NCBI GenBank assembly: GCA_012842685.1
Contig: DUSI01000018.1
Location: 1-64,000, forward strand
Direction: 5' to 3'
Source: Candidatus Fermentithermobacillaceae bacterium
GTDB lineage: Bacteria > Bacillota > Sulfobacillia > Fermentithermobacillales > Fermentithermobacillaceae
DNA length: 64,000 bases
Under the pieces are notes generated by a model that did not search any database, was not told the origin of the DNA, and saw nothing but the letters and a program-made list of their open reading frames with translations. The translations under genes were made by a program, and so were the position numbers. This document shows positions 27,644 to 37,076 of this stretch, piece by piece. Position 1 is the first letter of the stretch, and every line of letters starts with the position of its first letter.

Positions 27644-28843
27644 ATGCTGGTCATCAAGGGCGGAAAGATTTACACCGTGACCGGAGACGTGATAGACCAG
27701 GGCGTCATCCTCGTCGAAGGCGGGAAGATAAAGGCCGTCGGGAAAGACATCCCTGTGCCTGAAGGCGCCGAAGTCGTGGACGCCACCGGTAAGGTCGTGA
27801 CTCCGGGGCTTATAGACGCCCACAGCCACCTGGCGGTTTTCGGAGAGCCCTCGGTGTGGGCCAACCAGGACGGAAACGAGACTTCCGACCCGGTAACCCC
27901 CCATATCAGAGGGATAGACTCTCTGAACCCGCAGGACCCCGCGATCCCCGATGTCGTGAGCGCCGGGGTAACCACCGTCTATACCGGACCGGGGAGCGCC
28001 AACATCATCGGCGGGACTGGGTTCGCCATGAAACTCAGGGGCAGGACCGCCGAAGAGATGGTCATCCCGGGCACCGAAGCCATGAAGATGGCCCTCGGCG
28101 AAAACCCCAAGAGGGTCTACGGCGAAGGTCAGCGCAGGGCTCCCAAGACCAGGATGGGGAACGCCGCCGTGCTCAGGGAAGCCCTCGTGAAAGCCCAGAA
28201 CTACATAGAGAAGATGGAGCGGGCGAAGGCCAAGGCCGACAAAGGCGAGAACGCGAACCCGCCTGACAGAGATCTCAAGATGGAAGCCCTGGCCAAAGTG
28301 CTGAAGAGAGAATGGAAGGCAAGGATGCACGCCCATAGGGCAGACGACATCATGACCGCCATAAGGATCGCCGAGGAGTTCAACCTCGATTACGTCATTG
28401 AGCACTGCACGGAAGGTTACAAGATAGCGGACATCCTGGCGGAGAAGAAGGTGAGGGCGACCATCGGACCCCTGCTCATGTCCCGGAGCAAGATGGAGAT
28501 CATAGACACCTCTCTGGCCAACCCCGGCATCCTCGCCAAAGCGGGAGTCAAAGTCGCCATCCAGTGCGATACTTCCGCCAATACCAAGTGGCTGGGGCTG
28601 CACGCGGGCCTCGCCGTCAGGGAAGGCATGTGCCCCGTGGAGGCGCTCAAGGCCATCACGATAAACGCGGCCGAGATAATCGGCATAGCGGACAGGGTAG
28701 GGAGTATCGAACCGGGCAAGGATGCCGACATAGTGATCTGGAGCGAGCATCCGTTTAACACCATGGCCATCGCCGAGAAGGTCTACATAGACGGAAAGCT
28801 CGTGTCTGTTAGGACCCATCCCAACCCGTCCGTAAAGGTCTGA
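27644..28843 (+). CDS. Amidohydrolase family protein (imidazolonepropionase-like)
   Basis: GKVVTPGLIDAHSHLAVFGEP; KARMHAHRADDIMTAIRIAEEF; VIEHCTEGYK; ALKAITINAAEIIGIADRVGSIEPGKDADIVIW. Confidence 0.93.
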   Translation: MLVIKGGKIYTVTGDVIDQGVILVEGGKIKAVGKDIPVPEGAEVVDATGKVVTPGLIDAHSHLAVFGEPSVWANQDGNETSDPVTPHIRGIDSLNPQDPAIPDVVSAGVTTVYTGPGSANIIGGTGFAMKLRGRTAEEMVIPGTEAMKMALGENPKRVYGEGQRRAPKTRMGNAAVLREALVKAQNYIEKMERAKAKADKGENANPPDRDLKMEALAKVLKREWKARMHAHRADDIMTAIRIAEEFNLDYVIEHCTEGYKIADILAEKKVRATIGPLLMSRSKMEIIDTSLANPGILAKAGVKVAIQCDTSANTKWLGLHAGLAVREGMCPVEALKAITINAAEIIGIADRVGSIEPGKDADIVIWSEHPFNTMAIAEKVYIDGKLVSVRTHPNPSVKV

Positions 28844-28871
28844 TTTCGTGCGCCCTCAGGAGAGGGCCTCT

Positions 28872-28908
28872 ACAGACGGAGCCCCCTGGGGGAGGGGGCT
28901 CCGTCTGT
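28872..28908. terminator. Perfect 16-bp hairpin between the amidohydrolase gene and a micro-ORF
   Basis: ACAGACGGAGCCCCCT-GGGGG-AGGGGGCTCCGTCTGT. Confidence 0.65.
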
Positions 28909-28960
28909 GTGAACTCAGGCGGTACCGCGTCTTGGAGCGTGCTGCGCTTGAATGCTACTC

Positions 28961-29056
28961 TTAGAAGCAGGTCAGGCAGGCAAAGCCCAAGACCAACAGG
29001 ATGAGGATCAGGAAGAGGATGAAGGGAGACCCGATTCCGCCTCCTACTCCTGCCAT
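28961..29056 (-). CDS. YjcZ-like (sporulation-family) 31-aa membrane micropeptide
   Basis: MAGVGGGIGSPFILFLILILLVLGFACLTCF*; strong SD GAAGGAGGGAAAAGAT-ATG on the minus strand; Gly-rich N-terminus plus one TM as in YjcZ proteins. Below the ORF-track length cutoff. Confidence 0.72.
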   Translation of the reverse strand: MAGVGGGIGSPFILFLILILLVLGFACLTCF

Positions 29057-29164
29057 ATCTTTTCCCTCCTTCTATGTGGGGTCGGTGCATCTTATGTCAA
29101 GTAGGCCCCCAGGGTTACTGGACCCGAAGATAGAGGCAGGCGATGGGAGCCGGAGCCCCGTGGC

Positions 29165-30169
29165 TTGACCGCGGGAGAACCAGCGTGGGCAGGGGAACAA
29201 GGCGTGGGAGAGACCGAGCCGGGCATCAGAGAGACTACAGTGAGGCTTTCGGGCCCTGTGAGCCTAAAGGCCACCCTCGAATGCGGCCAGGCGTTCAGGT
29301 GGAAGCCTGCCGTTTTCCCGGGGCGGCCGGGGCTCTACTCCGCATACCGGGGAGTCATGGGCCGGGTGGCCGTGATCGTGGGACAGGCTTCCCCTGTGAC
29401 CGAGGAGATACTCGTGGCTTGGGACGCGTCTTTCCCTTTGCCTTCCGGGCGGTCAGCGTCTTCCGGGCCTGCGGGTGGCGGCGATCCCTCTCAGGCTTAT
29501 GTGGAGCGGCTCGTAAGGAGGTATTTCTCGGATGGCGATGACATTCGAGCCATAGAAGAATCCCTCGCCCGGATGGGCGGGGTGATGGGGGAGGCGGTGG
29601 CCCACGGGAGAGGCCTGCGCATACTCACGCAGGATCCATGGGAGTGTCTGGCTTCATACGTGTTGTCCCTCAACAAGAATGTCCCCGCCATCTCCATGAG
29701 CGTGGAGTACCTCGCTGCCTGCTTCGGAGAACCTGCGGGCATGGGAGCGTTTGGGTTCCCGGCCCCTCATGTCCTGGCTTCTCAAGAGGTTTCCTCGCTG
29801 AGGGAGTCAAAGTGCGGCTTCCGGGATAAGTACCTGCACGATGCAGCCTTGAAGGTGGCCTCCAGAGAAGTGGACCTGGACCTCTTGGGGACCCTTCCCA
29901 CGGAAGAAGCCAGGCGGGAGCTCATGAGGATAAGAGGAGTCGGTCCTAAAGTGGCCGATTGCGTGCTTCTTTTCGCCTACCACAGGCTCGATGTGTTTCC
30001 CGTCGATGTGTGGATCGCCCGGGCCGTATCCAGGTATTTCATGGGCGGCAAAGACGTCACTCCCCGGGCAGTGAGGGAATTCGGCGAGCGGTATTTCGGG
30101 CGCCTGGCAGGGTATGCCCAGGAGCACCTCTTCTACTGGATAAGGGATGTTCGGCGGAACGAGCCTTAG
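29165..30169 (+). CDS. 8-oxoguanine DNA glycosylase-like (OGG1-type HhH-GPD) protein
   Basis: ECGQAFRWKP; LYVLSLNKNVPAISMSVEYLA; ELMRIRGVGPKVADCVLLFAYHRLDVFPVDVWIARAVSRYF (HhH-GPD). Confidence 0.88.
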   Translation: MTAGEPAWAGEQGVGETEPGIRETTVRLSGPVSLKATLECGQAFRWKPAVFPGRPGLYSAYRGVMGRVAVIVGQASPVTEEILVAWDASFPLPSGRSASSGPAGGGDPSQAYVERLVRRYFSDGDDIRAIEESLARMGGVMGEAVAHGRGLRILTQDPWECLASYVLSLNKNVPAISMSVEYLAACFGEPAGMGAFGFPAPHVLASQEVSSLRESKCGFRDKYLHDAALKVASREVDLDLLGTLPTEEARRELMRIRGVGPKVADCVLLFAYHRLDVFPVDVWIARAVSRYFMGGKDVTPRAVREFGERYFGRLAGYAQEHLFYWIRDVRRNEP

Positions 30170-30227
30170 GTGAAGGTTAAGCATGGACCGTATGGAATTT
30201 AGTATCCCGGAGGGGAGGAACCGGTGA

Positions 30228-31910
30228 ATGGAGCTGAGATTTGACCACTACTACCTTTACGGGGAACTTGAAAGCGCCCTGAAAGGCCTCGCGGAGAAGT
30301 ACCCGCGCCTCATGACCCTGGAGTCGGCGGGTAAGACTCCCGAAGGAAGAGACATATGGGCGGTCACCATAACCGATAGGGAGACAGGCTGTCCGTCTGC
30401 TAAGCCCGCTTTCTACTTCGACGGCAACCACCACGCCGGCGAAGTGACGGGGTCCATGATATCCATGTACATAATTGATTACCTCCTCAAGAACTACGGA
30501 AAAGATGAGCGGGTAACAAAGATCCTCAGGAATTACACGGTCTACGCCATCCCAAGGGTGTCGCCGGACGGGGCCGAGGTTTACCTCACGACTCCCGAGA
30601 CTCTGAGATCGGTGCCCAGGCCCTATCCCTATCCAAACCCAGAGGAAAAAGAAGGTCTGTACCCGGCCGACGTAGACGGAGACGGCGAGATACTCCTCAT
30701 GAGGGTTAAAGACCCGTCTGGCGAATGGAAAGTATCTCCCAAAGACCCGAGAGCCCTTGTCCGCAGGCGACCCGACGAGGACGAAGGCACGTTTTACAGG
30801 GTCTACACGGAAGGCTTCATAAGGGACTACGACGGAGGGCCCGTGAAGCTCGCGCCGCCCAAGTGGGGGATCGACCTGAACAGGAACTATCCCTACAGCT
30901 GGGCGCCGGACACAAGGCAGCCTGGGGCGGGCGAATTTCCCCTGTCCGAGCCCGAGACCAGGGCCGTGGCGGAGTTCGTTGCGAGCCACCCCAATATCTC
31001 GCTGGCTTTCACGTTCCACACGACAGGCGGGGTGATCCTGCGCGTACCTGGCTCACACCCCGCGTCCAAGAGCCCCCACAGGGACATTGAGACCCTCATA
31101 GCCATCGGCGAGATGGGTACTGAAGAGACAGGCTACCCGTGCATCCCCTGCTACGAGGACTTCTCTGGAGGCAACCCCGACACGTTCTCAACAGGCGCCT
31201 TTGACGACTGGCTCTACGAACACAGGGGTATCTTGGCCTACACGGTGGAGACCTGGAACCAGGCTCAGCGGGCAGGAGTATCCCAGTGGCCCAGGCGACC
31301 CAAGAGCCCCAAGGAGCAAGAAGAAGATTTCCTGAAGCTCCTCGAGTGGAACGACAGGGAGCTGGGCGGCGCCGGCTTTGTGCCGTGGCGTCCGTTCAAC
31401 CATCCCCAGCTGGGGCCCGTCGAGATCGGAGGGTGGCGCACCAAGTTCGTGGTGCAAAATGCCCCTCGGGCGTTCCTGGAGGGTGAGTGCCACAAGAACT
31501 GCATGTTTGCCCTCCGCGCGATGATGACCTTGCCGCGCCTCACGCTGGACAGGGTCACCGTGAGGCCCCTGGGTGACGGAGTGTACCACCTGAGCGCGGT
31601 CGTGAGAAACGTAGGTTACCTGTCCAGTTCCGGCAGCTATCAGGCCAGGCTGGTCAACAAGGCGAAGCCTATCGAGGTCTTCATTGCCGGAGACTCCATC
31701 GAAGTGGTGGGCAAGGCGAAGAAAGAGATAGGGCATCTGGATGGCCGTGCCGGTGACAACCGGGCCTTCGCGGGCGGGTACTACAGGGGAGGGGCCGATG
31801 TCCGCGAGGCGAAAGTAGAATGGGTAGTCAAAGGCAAGACGGGTACGAGCGTGATCATAACGGTCCAAGGTGAGCGGGCAGGAGTCGTGCGCGCCACCGT
31901 AACTCTATAA
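30228..31910 (+). CDS. M14 family zinc carboxypeptidase
   Basis: FDGNHHAGEVTGSMISMYIIDYLL; IDLNRNYPYSWAPDTRQPGAGEFPLSEPETRAVAEFV; FTFHTTGGVILR; YTVETWNQ. Confidence 0.92.
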   Translation: MELRFDHYYLYGELESALKGLAEKYPRLMTLESAGKTPEGRDIWAVTITDRETGCPSAKPAFYFDGNHHAGEVTGSMISMYIIDYLLKNYGKDERVTKILRNYTVYAIPRVSPDGAEVYLTTPETLRSVPRPYPYPNPEEKEGLYPADVDGDGEILLMRVKDPSGEWKVSPKDPRALVRRRPDEDEGTFYRVYTEGFIRDYDGGPVKLAPPKWGIDLNRNYPYSWAPDTRQPGAGEFPLSEPETRAVAEFVASHPNISLAFTFHTTGGVILRVPGSHPASKSPHRDIETLIAIGEMGTEETGYPCIPCYEDFSGGNPDTFSTGAFDDWLYEHRGILAYTVETWNQAQRAGVSQWPRRPKSPKEQEEDFLKLLEWNDRELGGAGFVPWRPFNHPQLGPVEIGGWRTKFVVQNAPRAFLEGECHKNCMFALRAMMTLPRLTLDRVTVRPLGDGVYHLSAVVRNVGYLSSSGSYQARLVNKAKPIEVFIAGDSIEVVGKAKKEIGHLDGRAGDNRAFAGGYYRGGADVREAKVEWVVKGKTGTSVIITVQGERAGVVRATVTL

Positions 31911-31924
31911 CAGCCTAAACGGAA

Positions 31925-32872
31925 GTGATCGAATTGGCGCTCCCAAGAAAGGTACTGATCATAGCCAACCCCGTGGCAGGTCACGGTAGGACGAAGAAGA
32001 GGCTGCCGGCTTTAAGGAGCGCTCTGGAGAACCTCGATATCCCCTACGACGTGGTGGAGACAGAGCGCCGAGGACATGCGGTGGAGATCTCGCGGGAAGC
32101 CGCCCAAAACGGCTACGACGTGCTGGCTGCCATGGGCGGTGACGGGACCATAAGCGAAGTGGTCAATGGCCTCATGCAGGCGAGGGAAGAGGGCCGCGAG
32201 AGCAGCGTCAAGCTGGCCGTCATACCTTCGGGGACGGGCAATGACTTTGCCGTGGGAAGCGGGCTTTTCGCCACATGGGAGGAAGCCGTAAGGGCCCTCA
32301 CCAAGCCAAGCGTGAGGTACATGGACGTCTTCCTCTTCTCCGACTCTGCGGGATTCACCAGGTACGTGGTAAACTCGGTCGGTATAGGTTACGACGCCTA
32401 CGTTGTGAAGAGGGTCCTTGAGCTCGGGTCGAGGAAAATCGGGGGCCTGAGCTACATGTTCGAGGCGCTCCGCGGCATAGTCCATTTTGACCCCGCCCCT
32501 GTTTCCATCTCCCTGGAAGGCGCGCCGAGGGTTACATACGAGAAAACCTGGGTGTGCGCCATAACCAATTCTCAAGTATTTGGAGGAGGGCTCAAGGTAA
32601 ACCCGGATGCCTCGACCGACGATGGGAGGCTTAACGTGGCCTTTCTCCACGGAGTGCCGAGAAAAAACCTGTTGCCGCTTGTCCTCCTCGTGCGGAGCGG
32701 AAAGCACGTGGGCAGAGAAGGCGTGGTGCTCAAGGCGGCCACTTCCATAGAACTCTCTGCCCCCGACGGTTTTCCATGCCACGCGGATGGAGATATTGTT
32801 GATGTGCGTTTTCCCATGAAGGTACAGGTGATTCCCAAGGCCGTGCCGTTTGTGGCCAACGGTCGTGCCTAA
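31925..32872 (+). CDS. YegS/DagK-type diacylglycerol/lipid kinase
   Basis: VLIIANPVAGHGRTKKRL; AAMGGDGTISEVVNGL; AVIPSGTGNDFAVGSGL. Confidence 0.93.
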   Translation: MIELALPRKVLIIANPVAGHGRTKKRLPALRSALENLDIPYDVVETERRGHAVEISREAAQNGYDVLAAMGGDGTISEVVNGLMQAREEGRESSVKLAVIPSGTGNDFAVGSGLFATWEEAVRALTKPSVRYMDVFLFSDSAGFTRYVVNSVGIGYDAYVVKRVLELGSRKIGGLSYMFEALRGIVHFDPAPVSISLEGAPRVTYEKTWVCAITNSQVFGGGLKVNPDASTDDGRLNVAFLHGVPRKNLLPLVLLVRSGKHVGREGVVLKAATSIELSAPDGFPCHADGDIVDVRFPMKVQVIPKAVPFVANGRA

Positions 32873-34138
32873 GTGAAGCGAGAGGAGGGGTTCCGGCTCT
32901 GCCGGAGGTTTGCCATGGGGGATGTCCGCCACGTCACGGGGAAAGAGCTTCGAGACCTTTTCGACCGGCTCAACCCCTTCACAGATGACCTTTGCCTGAA
33001 ACCCGAAGATGAGAGAAAAACCGTGCTGGCGCTAAACGGGAACTTCCCGTTCGGACTGGAGCTCCTTGGATTTTACCACGCTGCCGCCCAAGCGGGGGGC
33101 TCTCCGGTCATAGTCCAATTTAGCCTGGGTTCCCTCATTACGGCCGGGCGCGGTTTAAAGTCTGGGGGGAGCCGTCTGGACGCCCTCAGGAACGGAGCCA
33201 GGCTCGCCAGACTCACGGCCGAAGCGTACGCTTCCATGTACGAACCTCCCTTTGCGGCTTTGGGCCTCGACCATTATTCCGTCCCCGGTGTTGAGGAAGC
33301 CCTGGCTTCCGGGGAAAAGCACGTGGGAGACGAAGATGTCCCTTCCCGCGCGCGGATAAGATCGATGCTCGAGCAAGCGGCCGAAGCCGCGATATCGTCG
33401 GGTGTGAAGCCGCCGTCTCGAGGAGAGATGTCGGCCTGGGAAGCGTACCTCGCTTCCGCTCCGTACAGGGAAGCCGTCGCCGGTTTCAGGGCTGCGCTGG
33501 AAGAGATGCGCCCCGCGTGGGCGATGATCGATACCGAAGATCTGCCTCCTGTACTGAATTTCGCCGTGACCAGGGAGTTCTCCGGTCTTCTCGGCGAGAT
33601 AGGCAGCGATGCCATACTCGAGGCCGAGTACGGCGCCACGGGGCGTTCCGGGGACGGCGAGGAGTACCTGAAGTTGAGAGGAAAAGAGCTCGAGGCCTTC
33701 GCGAGAGAGGTAGCAGGGTTTGTCCGCTACACCGGGGCGGGAGGCATTTCCTACCCCATCGGGATGGAACACGCGGCCCCGTCGGACGTAAAGCACGAGC
33801 CTGACACCGAAAGGCTTGAGACCGTCCAGAGGCGCATCATCGAGGAAGCAGGCCGCTACACGCCGTTTGCGCAGCACGGCGGGACGGGAGCCAAGAGAGT
33901 GGCCAGGGGGCTAGTCGCGAAAGACAACGTCAATACCCTCTTCCTGGTGACGGCGGCCCGCGCCCTCAAGAGGCACATCGAGACGCACCGCGAAGGGATA
34001 GACAGGGGAGAGAAGGCGGCTTCAGGGGTAGACATGTACCTTGACGCAGCGAGGGCTATTTCCGAGGCAGTCTTGGAGAAATTGAGAGAATGCGGTACCT
34101 ACGGCTTCTTCGGCCTGTCTCTAGATAGGGACGCCTAG
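32873..34138 (+). CDS. Class II fructose-bisphosphate aldolase-family protein (divergent)
   Basis: GLDHYS, MIDTEDL, ILEAEYGATG, PIGMEH, AQHGGTGAKR and AKDNVNTLFLVTAAR correspond to class II aldolase landmarks. Confidence 0.75.
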   Translation: MKREEGFRLCRRFAMGDVRHVTGKELRDLFDRLNPFTDDLCLKPEDERKTVLALNGNFPFGLELLGFYHAAAQAGGSPVIVQFSLGSLITAGRGLKSGGSRLDALRNGARLARLTAEAYASMYEPPFAALGLDHYSVPGVEEALASGEKHVGDEDVPSRARIRSMLEQAAEAAISSGVKPPSRGEMSAWEAYLASAPYREAVAGFRAALEEMRPAWAMIDTEDLPPVLNFAVTREFSGLLGEIGSDAILEAEYGATGRSGDGEEYLKLRGKELEAFAREVAGFVRYTGAGGISYPIGMEHAAPSDVKHEPDTERLETVQRRIIEEAGRYTPFAQHGGTGAKRVARGLVAKDNVNTLFLVTAARALKRHIETHREGIDRGEKAASGVDMYLDAARAISEAVLEKLRECGTYGFFGLSLDRDA

Positions 34139-34196
34139 GTCCCGCAGGTTCTCGCGCCGGTTCTTCTCACCAGAGGTGTTACTGAGGGAAAACACG

Positions 34197-34224
34197 GGCG
34201 GGCCCCGGCTTACCGAGGCCCGCC
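34197..34224. terminator. Hairpin between convergent aldolase-like and MATE genes
   Basis: GGCGGGCCCCGG-CTTA-CCGAGGCCCGCC (one mismatch). Confidence 0.65.
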
Positions 34225-34241
34225 ATGCATGGAAGCCGGAC

Positions 34242-35621
34242 TTACACCCGGACTTCCTTCCACTTTCCGCTCCTAAAGCGCAAGGCGATGAGTATCCCGC
34301 GCGCTATCTGGTCTACCGCCATCCCGAGCCATGCGCCGGGGAGCCCCATCTTGACCACGTTTACGAAGAACCATCCCAGGCCGACCCTACCGAACCACAT
34401 CCCAACGAGCGTCGAGTAGAGGGGGTACTTGGTATCTCCCGCCCCGCGAAGCCCGCCGGCCAGGATAAACTGGATGGACTGGAACGGCTGGGCAAAGGCG
34501 TATATCTTGAGCACCGCGGCGGAAGCTAATACCACTGACATGTCGTTGGAGTATAGCATGGCGATGTACTTGCCGAAGAAGAGGAAGACGAGGGCCATGG
34601 TTACCCCGACCGCGAGGCCCATGTTCTGGGAGGTGTAGGCGCACCGTTCGGCGTTTTCGGGCCGCTTGGCTCCCAGGTACTGGCCGACCAGTGTGGTACA
34701 GCCCGTGGCGAAAGCCTGGCCCGGCATGAAGGTTAGGCTCAGGATGTTCATGGCGGTCTGGTGGGCCGCGAAAGTCACCGTGCCGAGAGAAGAGACGACC
34801 TTGGCGAAAAAGACCTGTCCCGTCCGGAGGACGCCCTGTTCCAGGGCGGCCGGAAAACCTATGGTGAAGATCCTCTTCAGGATCTCAGCGTTGGGCTTGT
34901 ACCCGTCGCTGAAGTCCAGGCGTATGTTCCTCTCGCCCTTCAGGGCGATGACTGTGAACCATATCGCCGACACCAACCGGGAGAACGTGGTCGCCACGCC
35001 GGCTCCAAAAACGCCCCACCTTGGGAATCCGAATTTCCCCCAGATAAGGACGTAATTGAGGACGATGTTGATCCCGTTAGCGGCCAAATTAACGACCATA
35101 GGGCTCCTAGTATCTCCCGCGCCTCTCAAGGCCGAGGCGATACCCATGGCTATCACGTTGAAGACGAACCCGTACCCCACGACTTTGAAATACGGGGTAC
35201 CCACGCGGACGACTTCCGGTTCCGCGCCCATGAAGGACAGTATGGACGAAGCGGCCGCCCCGGCGAAAAGGGAGATGGCGATCCCTAAGAGAATCACCAT
35301 CACAAAGGTCTGCTTGACCGTGTCCGAGGCCTCCTTGGGCTTGCCCATGCCGATGAAGCGGGCCACCAGAGCGGTGGTGCCTACGTTGAGTGCCTGGAAC
35401 ACGGCCTGGAGCAGCATCATGGGTTGGTTGGTGAGGCCGACCGACGTTATGGCTTCTGGGCCTACCCGCCCTACCTGGATCATGTCTGCCATCCCGACGA
35501 GGGAGACAAGGAACATCTCGACCAGGGTTGGGGCCGACAGGTTCCAGACTACTTTTCGGGCGGTCTCTTTATCCAGTTCTTGTATTTCGAGGTGTGTTGC
35601 TTGGGTCGATTCTCTTTGCAA
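34242..35621 (-). CDS. MATE family efflux transporter
   Basis: 459 aa, 12 TM; PTLVEMFLVSLVGMADMIQVGRVGPEAITSVGLTNQ; GAGDTRSPMVVNLAANGINIVLNY. Confidence 0.93.
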   Translation of the reverse strand: MQRESTQATHLEIQELDKETARKVVWNLSAPTLVEMFLVSLVGMADMIQVGRVGPEAITSVGLTNQPMMLLQAVFQALNVGTTALVARFIGMGKPKEASDTVKQTFVMVILLGIAISLFAGAAASSILSFMGAEPEVVRVGTPYFKVVGYGFVFNVIAMGIASALRGAGDTRSPMVVNLAANGINIVLNYVLIWGKFGFPRWGVFGAGVATTFSRLVSAIWFTVIALKGERNIRLDFSDGYKPNAEILKRIFTIGFPAALEQGVLRTGQVFFAKVVSSLGTVTFAAHQTAMNILSLTFMPGQAFATGCTTLVGQYLGAKRPENAERCAYTSQNMGLAVGVTMALVFLFFGKYIAMLYSNDMSVVLASAAVLKIYAFAQPFQSIQFILAGGLRGAGDTKYPLYSTLVGMWFGRVGLGWFFVNVVKMGLPGAWLGMAVDQIARGILIALRFRSGKWKEVRV

Positions 35622-35712
35622 CTTGATTCAGGCCTGCCTTTTTGTCGTAGATGAATTAGTTCTGTACTCGTAAAGTCTAACGTTAAGTAGGTTATTTGGC
35701 AACTCGAAAGGA

Positions 35713-36270
35713 GTGCTCGTTGTGGGAGAACAATCCAAGAGACTCTTGAGCGTAGCCCCACTATTGTGCCCGGTACCCGTGGTGCTGGTCACATGCGGCG
35801 ACATCGATGCGGAGAAGAACGCCATCACACTTGCCTGGGTGGGCGTGGCTGCGTCGGAGCCCCCCTGTGTGACGATCGCCGTGAGGCCGACGAGATATTC
35901 GTTCGGGCTTATCCAGCGCTACGGAGACTTCGTCGTGAATGTGCCTGCCGCCCATCATGTGGGGATCCTCAAGTACTGCGGGTCGGTATCGGGCAGGAAC
36001 GAAGACAAGTTCAAGGGAGCGGGGATAACTCCGGTACCCGCCGAGAGGACCCGGGCCCCTCTGGTCAAAGAATTCCCCCTGAATCTTGAGTGCAAGGTGA
36101 AAAGCCGGATATCCCTCGGCAGCCACGACCTCTTCATAGGAGAAATAGTAGAGGTCCACGCCGACAACGAGATCCTTACCGCGGGAGAAGTAGATCTAAG
36201 CAAACTCAAGGCCGTCACCTACTTCCGTGGGAAGTACTACCCGCTGGGCGAACCCGTGGACAAGAACTGA
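35713..36270 (+). CDS. Flavin reductase family protein (FMN-binding split barrel)
   Basis: PVVLVTCGDIDAEKNAITLAWVGVAASEPPCVTIAVRPTRYSFGLIQRYGDFVVNVP. Confidence 0.88.
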   Translation: MLVVGEQSKRLLSVAPLLCPVPVVLVTCGDIDAEKNAITLAWVGVAASEPPCVTIAVRPTRYSFGLIQRYGDFVVNVPAAHHVGILKYCGSVSGRNEDKFKGAGITPVPAERTRAPLVKEFPLNLECKVKSRISLGSHDLFIGEIVEVHADNEILTAGEVDLSKLKAVTYFRGKYYPLGEPVDKN

Positions 36271-36284
36271 GGGGAGAGATAGAG

Positions 36285-37076
36285 ATGGAAAACCGCGAAA
36301 CCGGGGATATGAGCCCTGTCCTCTTCGGCATTGAGGGCAACGTCGGTGTGATCACCGTGAACAGGCCCCGCCAGCTCAACGCCTTGAACAGGGAGGTCCT
36401 TGAGAACCTGCGCGCGGTCCTGGAAGAGGCGAGCTCGAACGATGTCCTCAGGGTTCTCATAATAACCGGGGCAGGTTCCAAGGCTTTCGTCGCGGGCGCC
36501 GATATAGTCGAGATGGCCGGTATGGACGCCGGAGAAGCGAAGGCTTTCGCCGAATTCGGCCAGAGCGTCTTCGACGCCGTAGAAAATTGCCCCAAGCCCG
36601 TGATCGCCGCGGTAAACGGCTATGCCCTGGGAGGGGGATGTGAGCTGGCCCTGGCCTGCGATATCCGGATCGCGGCCGAAAACGCCCGGTTCGGCCAGCC
36701 TGAGGTCGGCCTCGGCATAATCCCGGGGTTCGGAGGCACGCAGCGGCTCGCGAGGCTGCTCGGAAAGGCCGCCGCCATGGACATGATCCTCACGGGACGG
36801 GCCGTTGGGGCGGAAGAAGCCCTGCGCATGGGCCTCGTGAGCAAAGTGGTGCCTGAAGGACAGGCGCTCAGCGAAGCGCTCGCCGTGGCTTCAGAGATAA
36901 GCAAGAAGTCGCCCTACGCCGTGGGCCAGGCCAAGAAGGCGATAAGTGAGGGCCTCCTCGGGGCATTGAAAGACGGCCTAAGGCTCGAGAGAGAGCTGTT
37001 CGCCGGATGCTTCTCCCACCCTGACAGGGAAGAAGGCATGCGGGCGTTCCTCGAAAAGCGCAAGGCCGAGTTCTAG
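36285..37076 (+). CDS. Enoyl-CoA hydratase/isomerase family protein (crotonase)
   Basis: Start at 36285 after ggggagagatagag; NRPRQLNALN, AGADIVEM, NGYALGGGCELALACDIRIA, GFGGTQRLARLLG. Confidence 0.93.
   Translation: MENRETGDMSPVLFGIEGNVGVITVNRPRQLNALNREVLENLRAVLEEASSNDVLRVLIITGAGSKAFVAGADIVEMAGMDAGEAKAFAEFGQSVFDAVENCPKPVIAAVNGYALGGGCELALACDIRIAAENARFGQPEVGLGIIPGFGGTQRLARLLGKAAAMDMILTGRAVGAEEALRMGLVSKVVPEGQALSEALAVASEISKKSPYAVGQAKKAISEGLLGALKDGLRLERELFAGCFSHPDREEGMRAFLEKRKAEF

Noticed and set aside
27503-28819. 438-aa minus-strand ORF opposite the amidohydrolase
   Set aside because: Antisense to a clear amidohydrolase; no recognisable domain.
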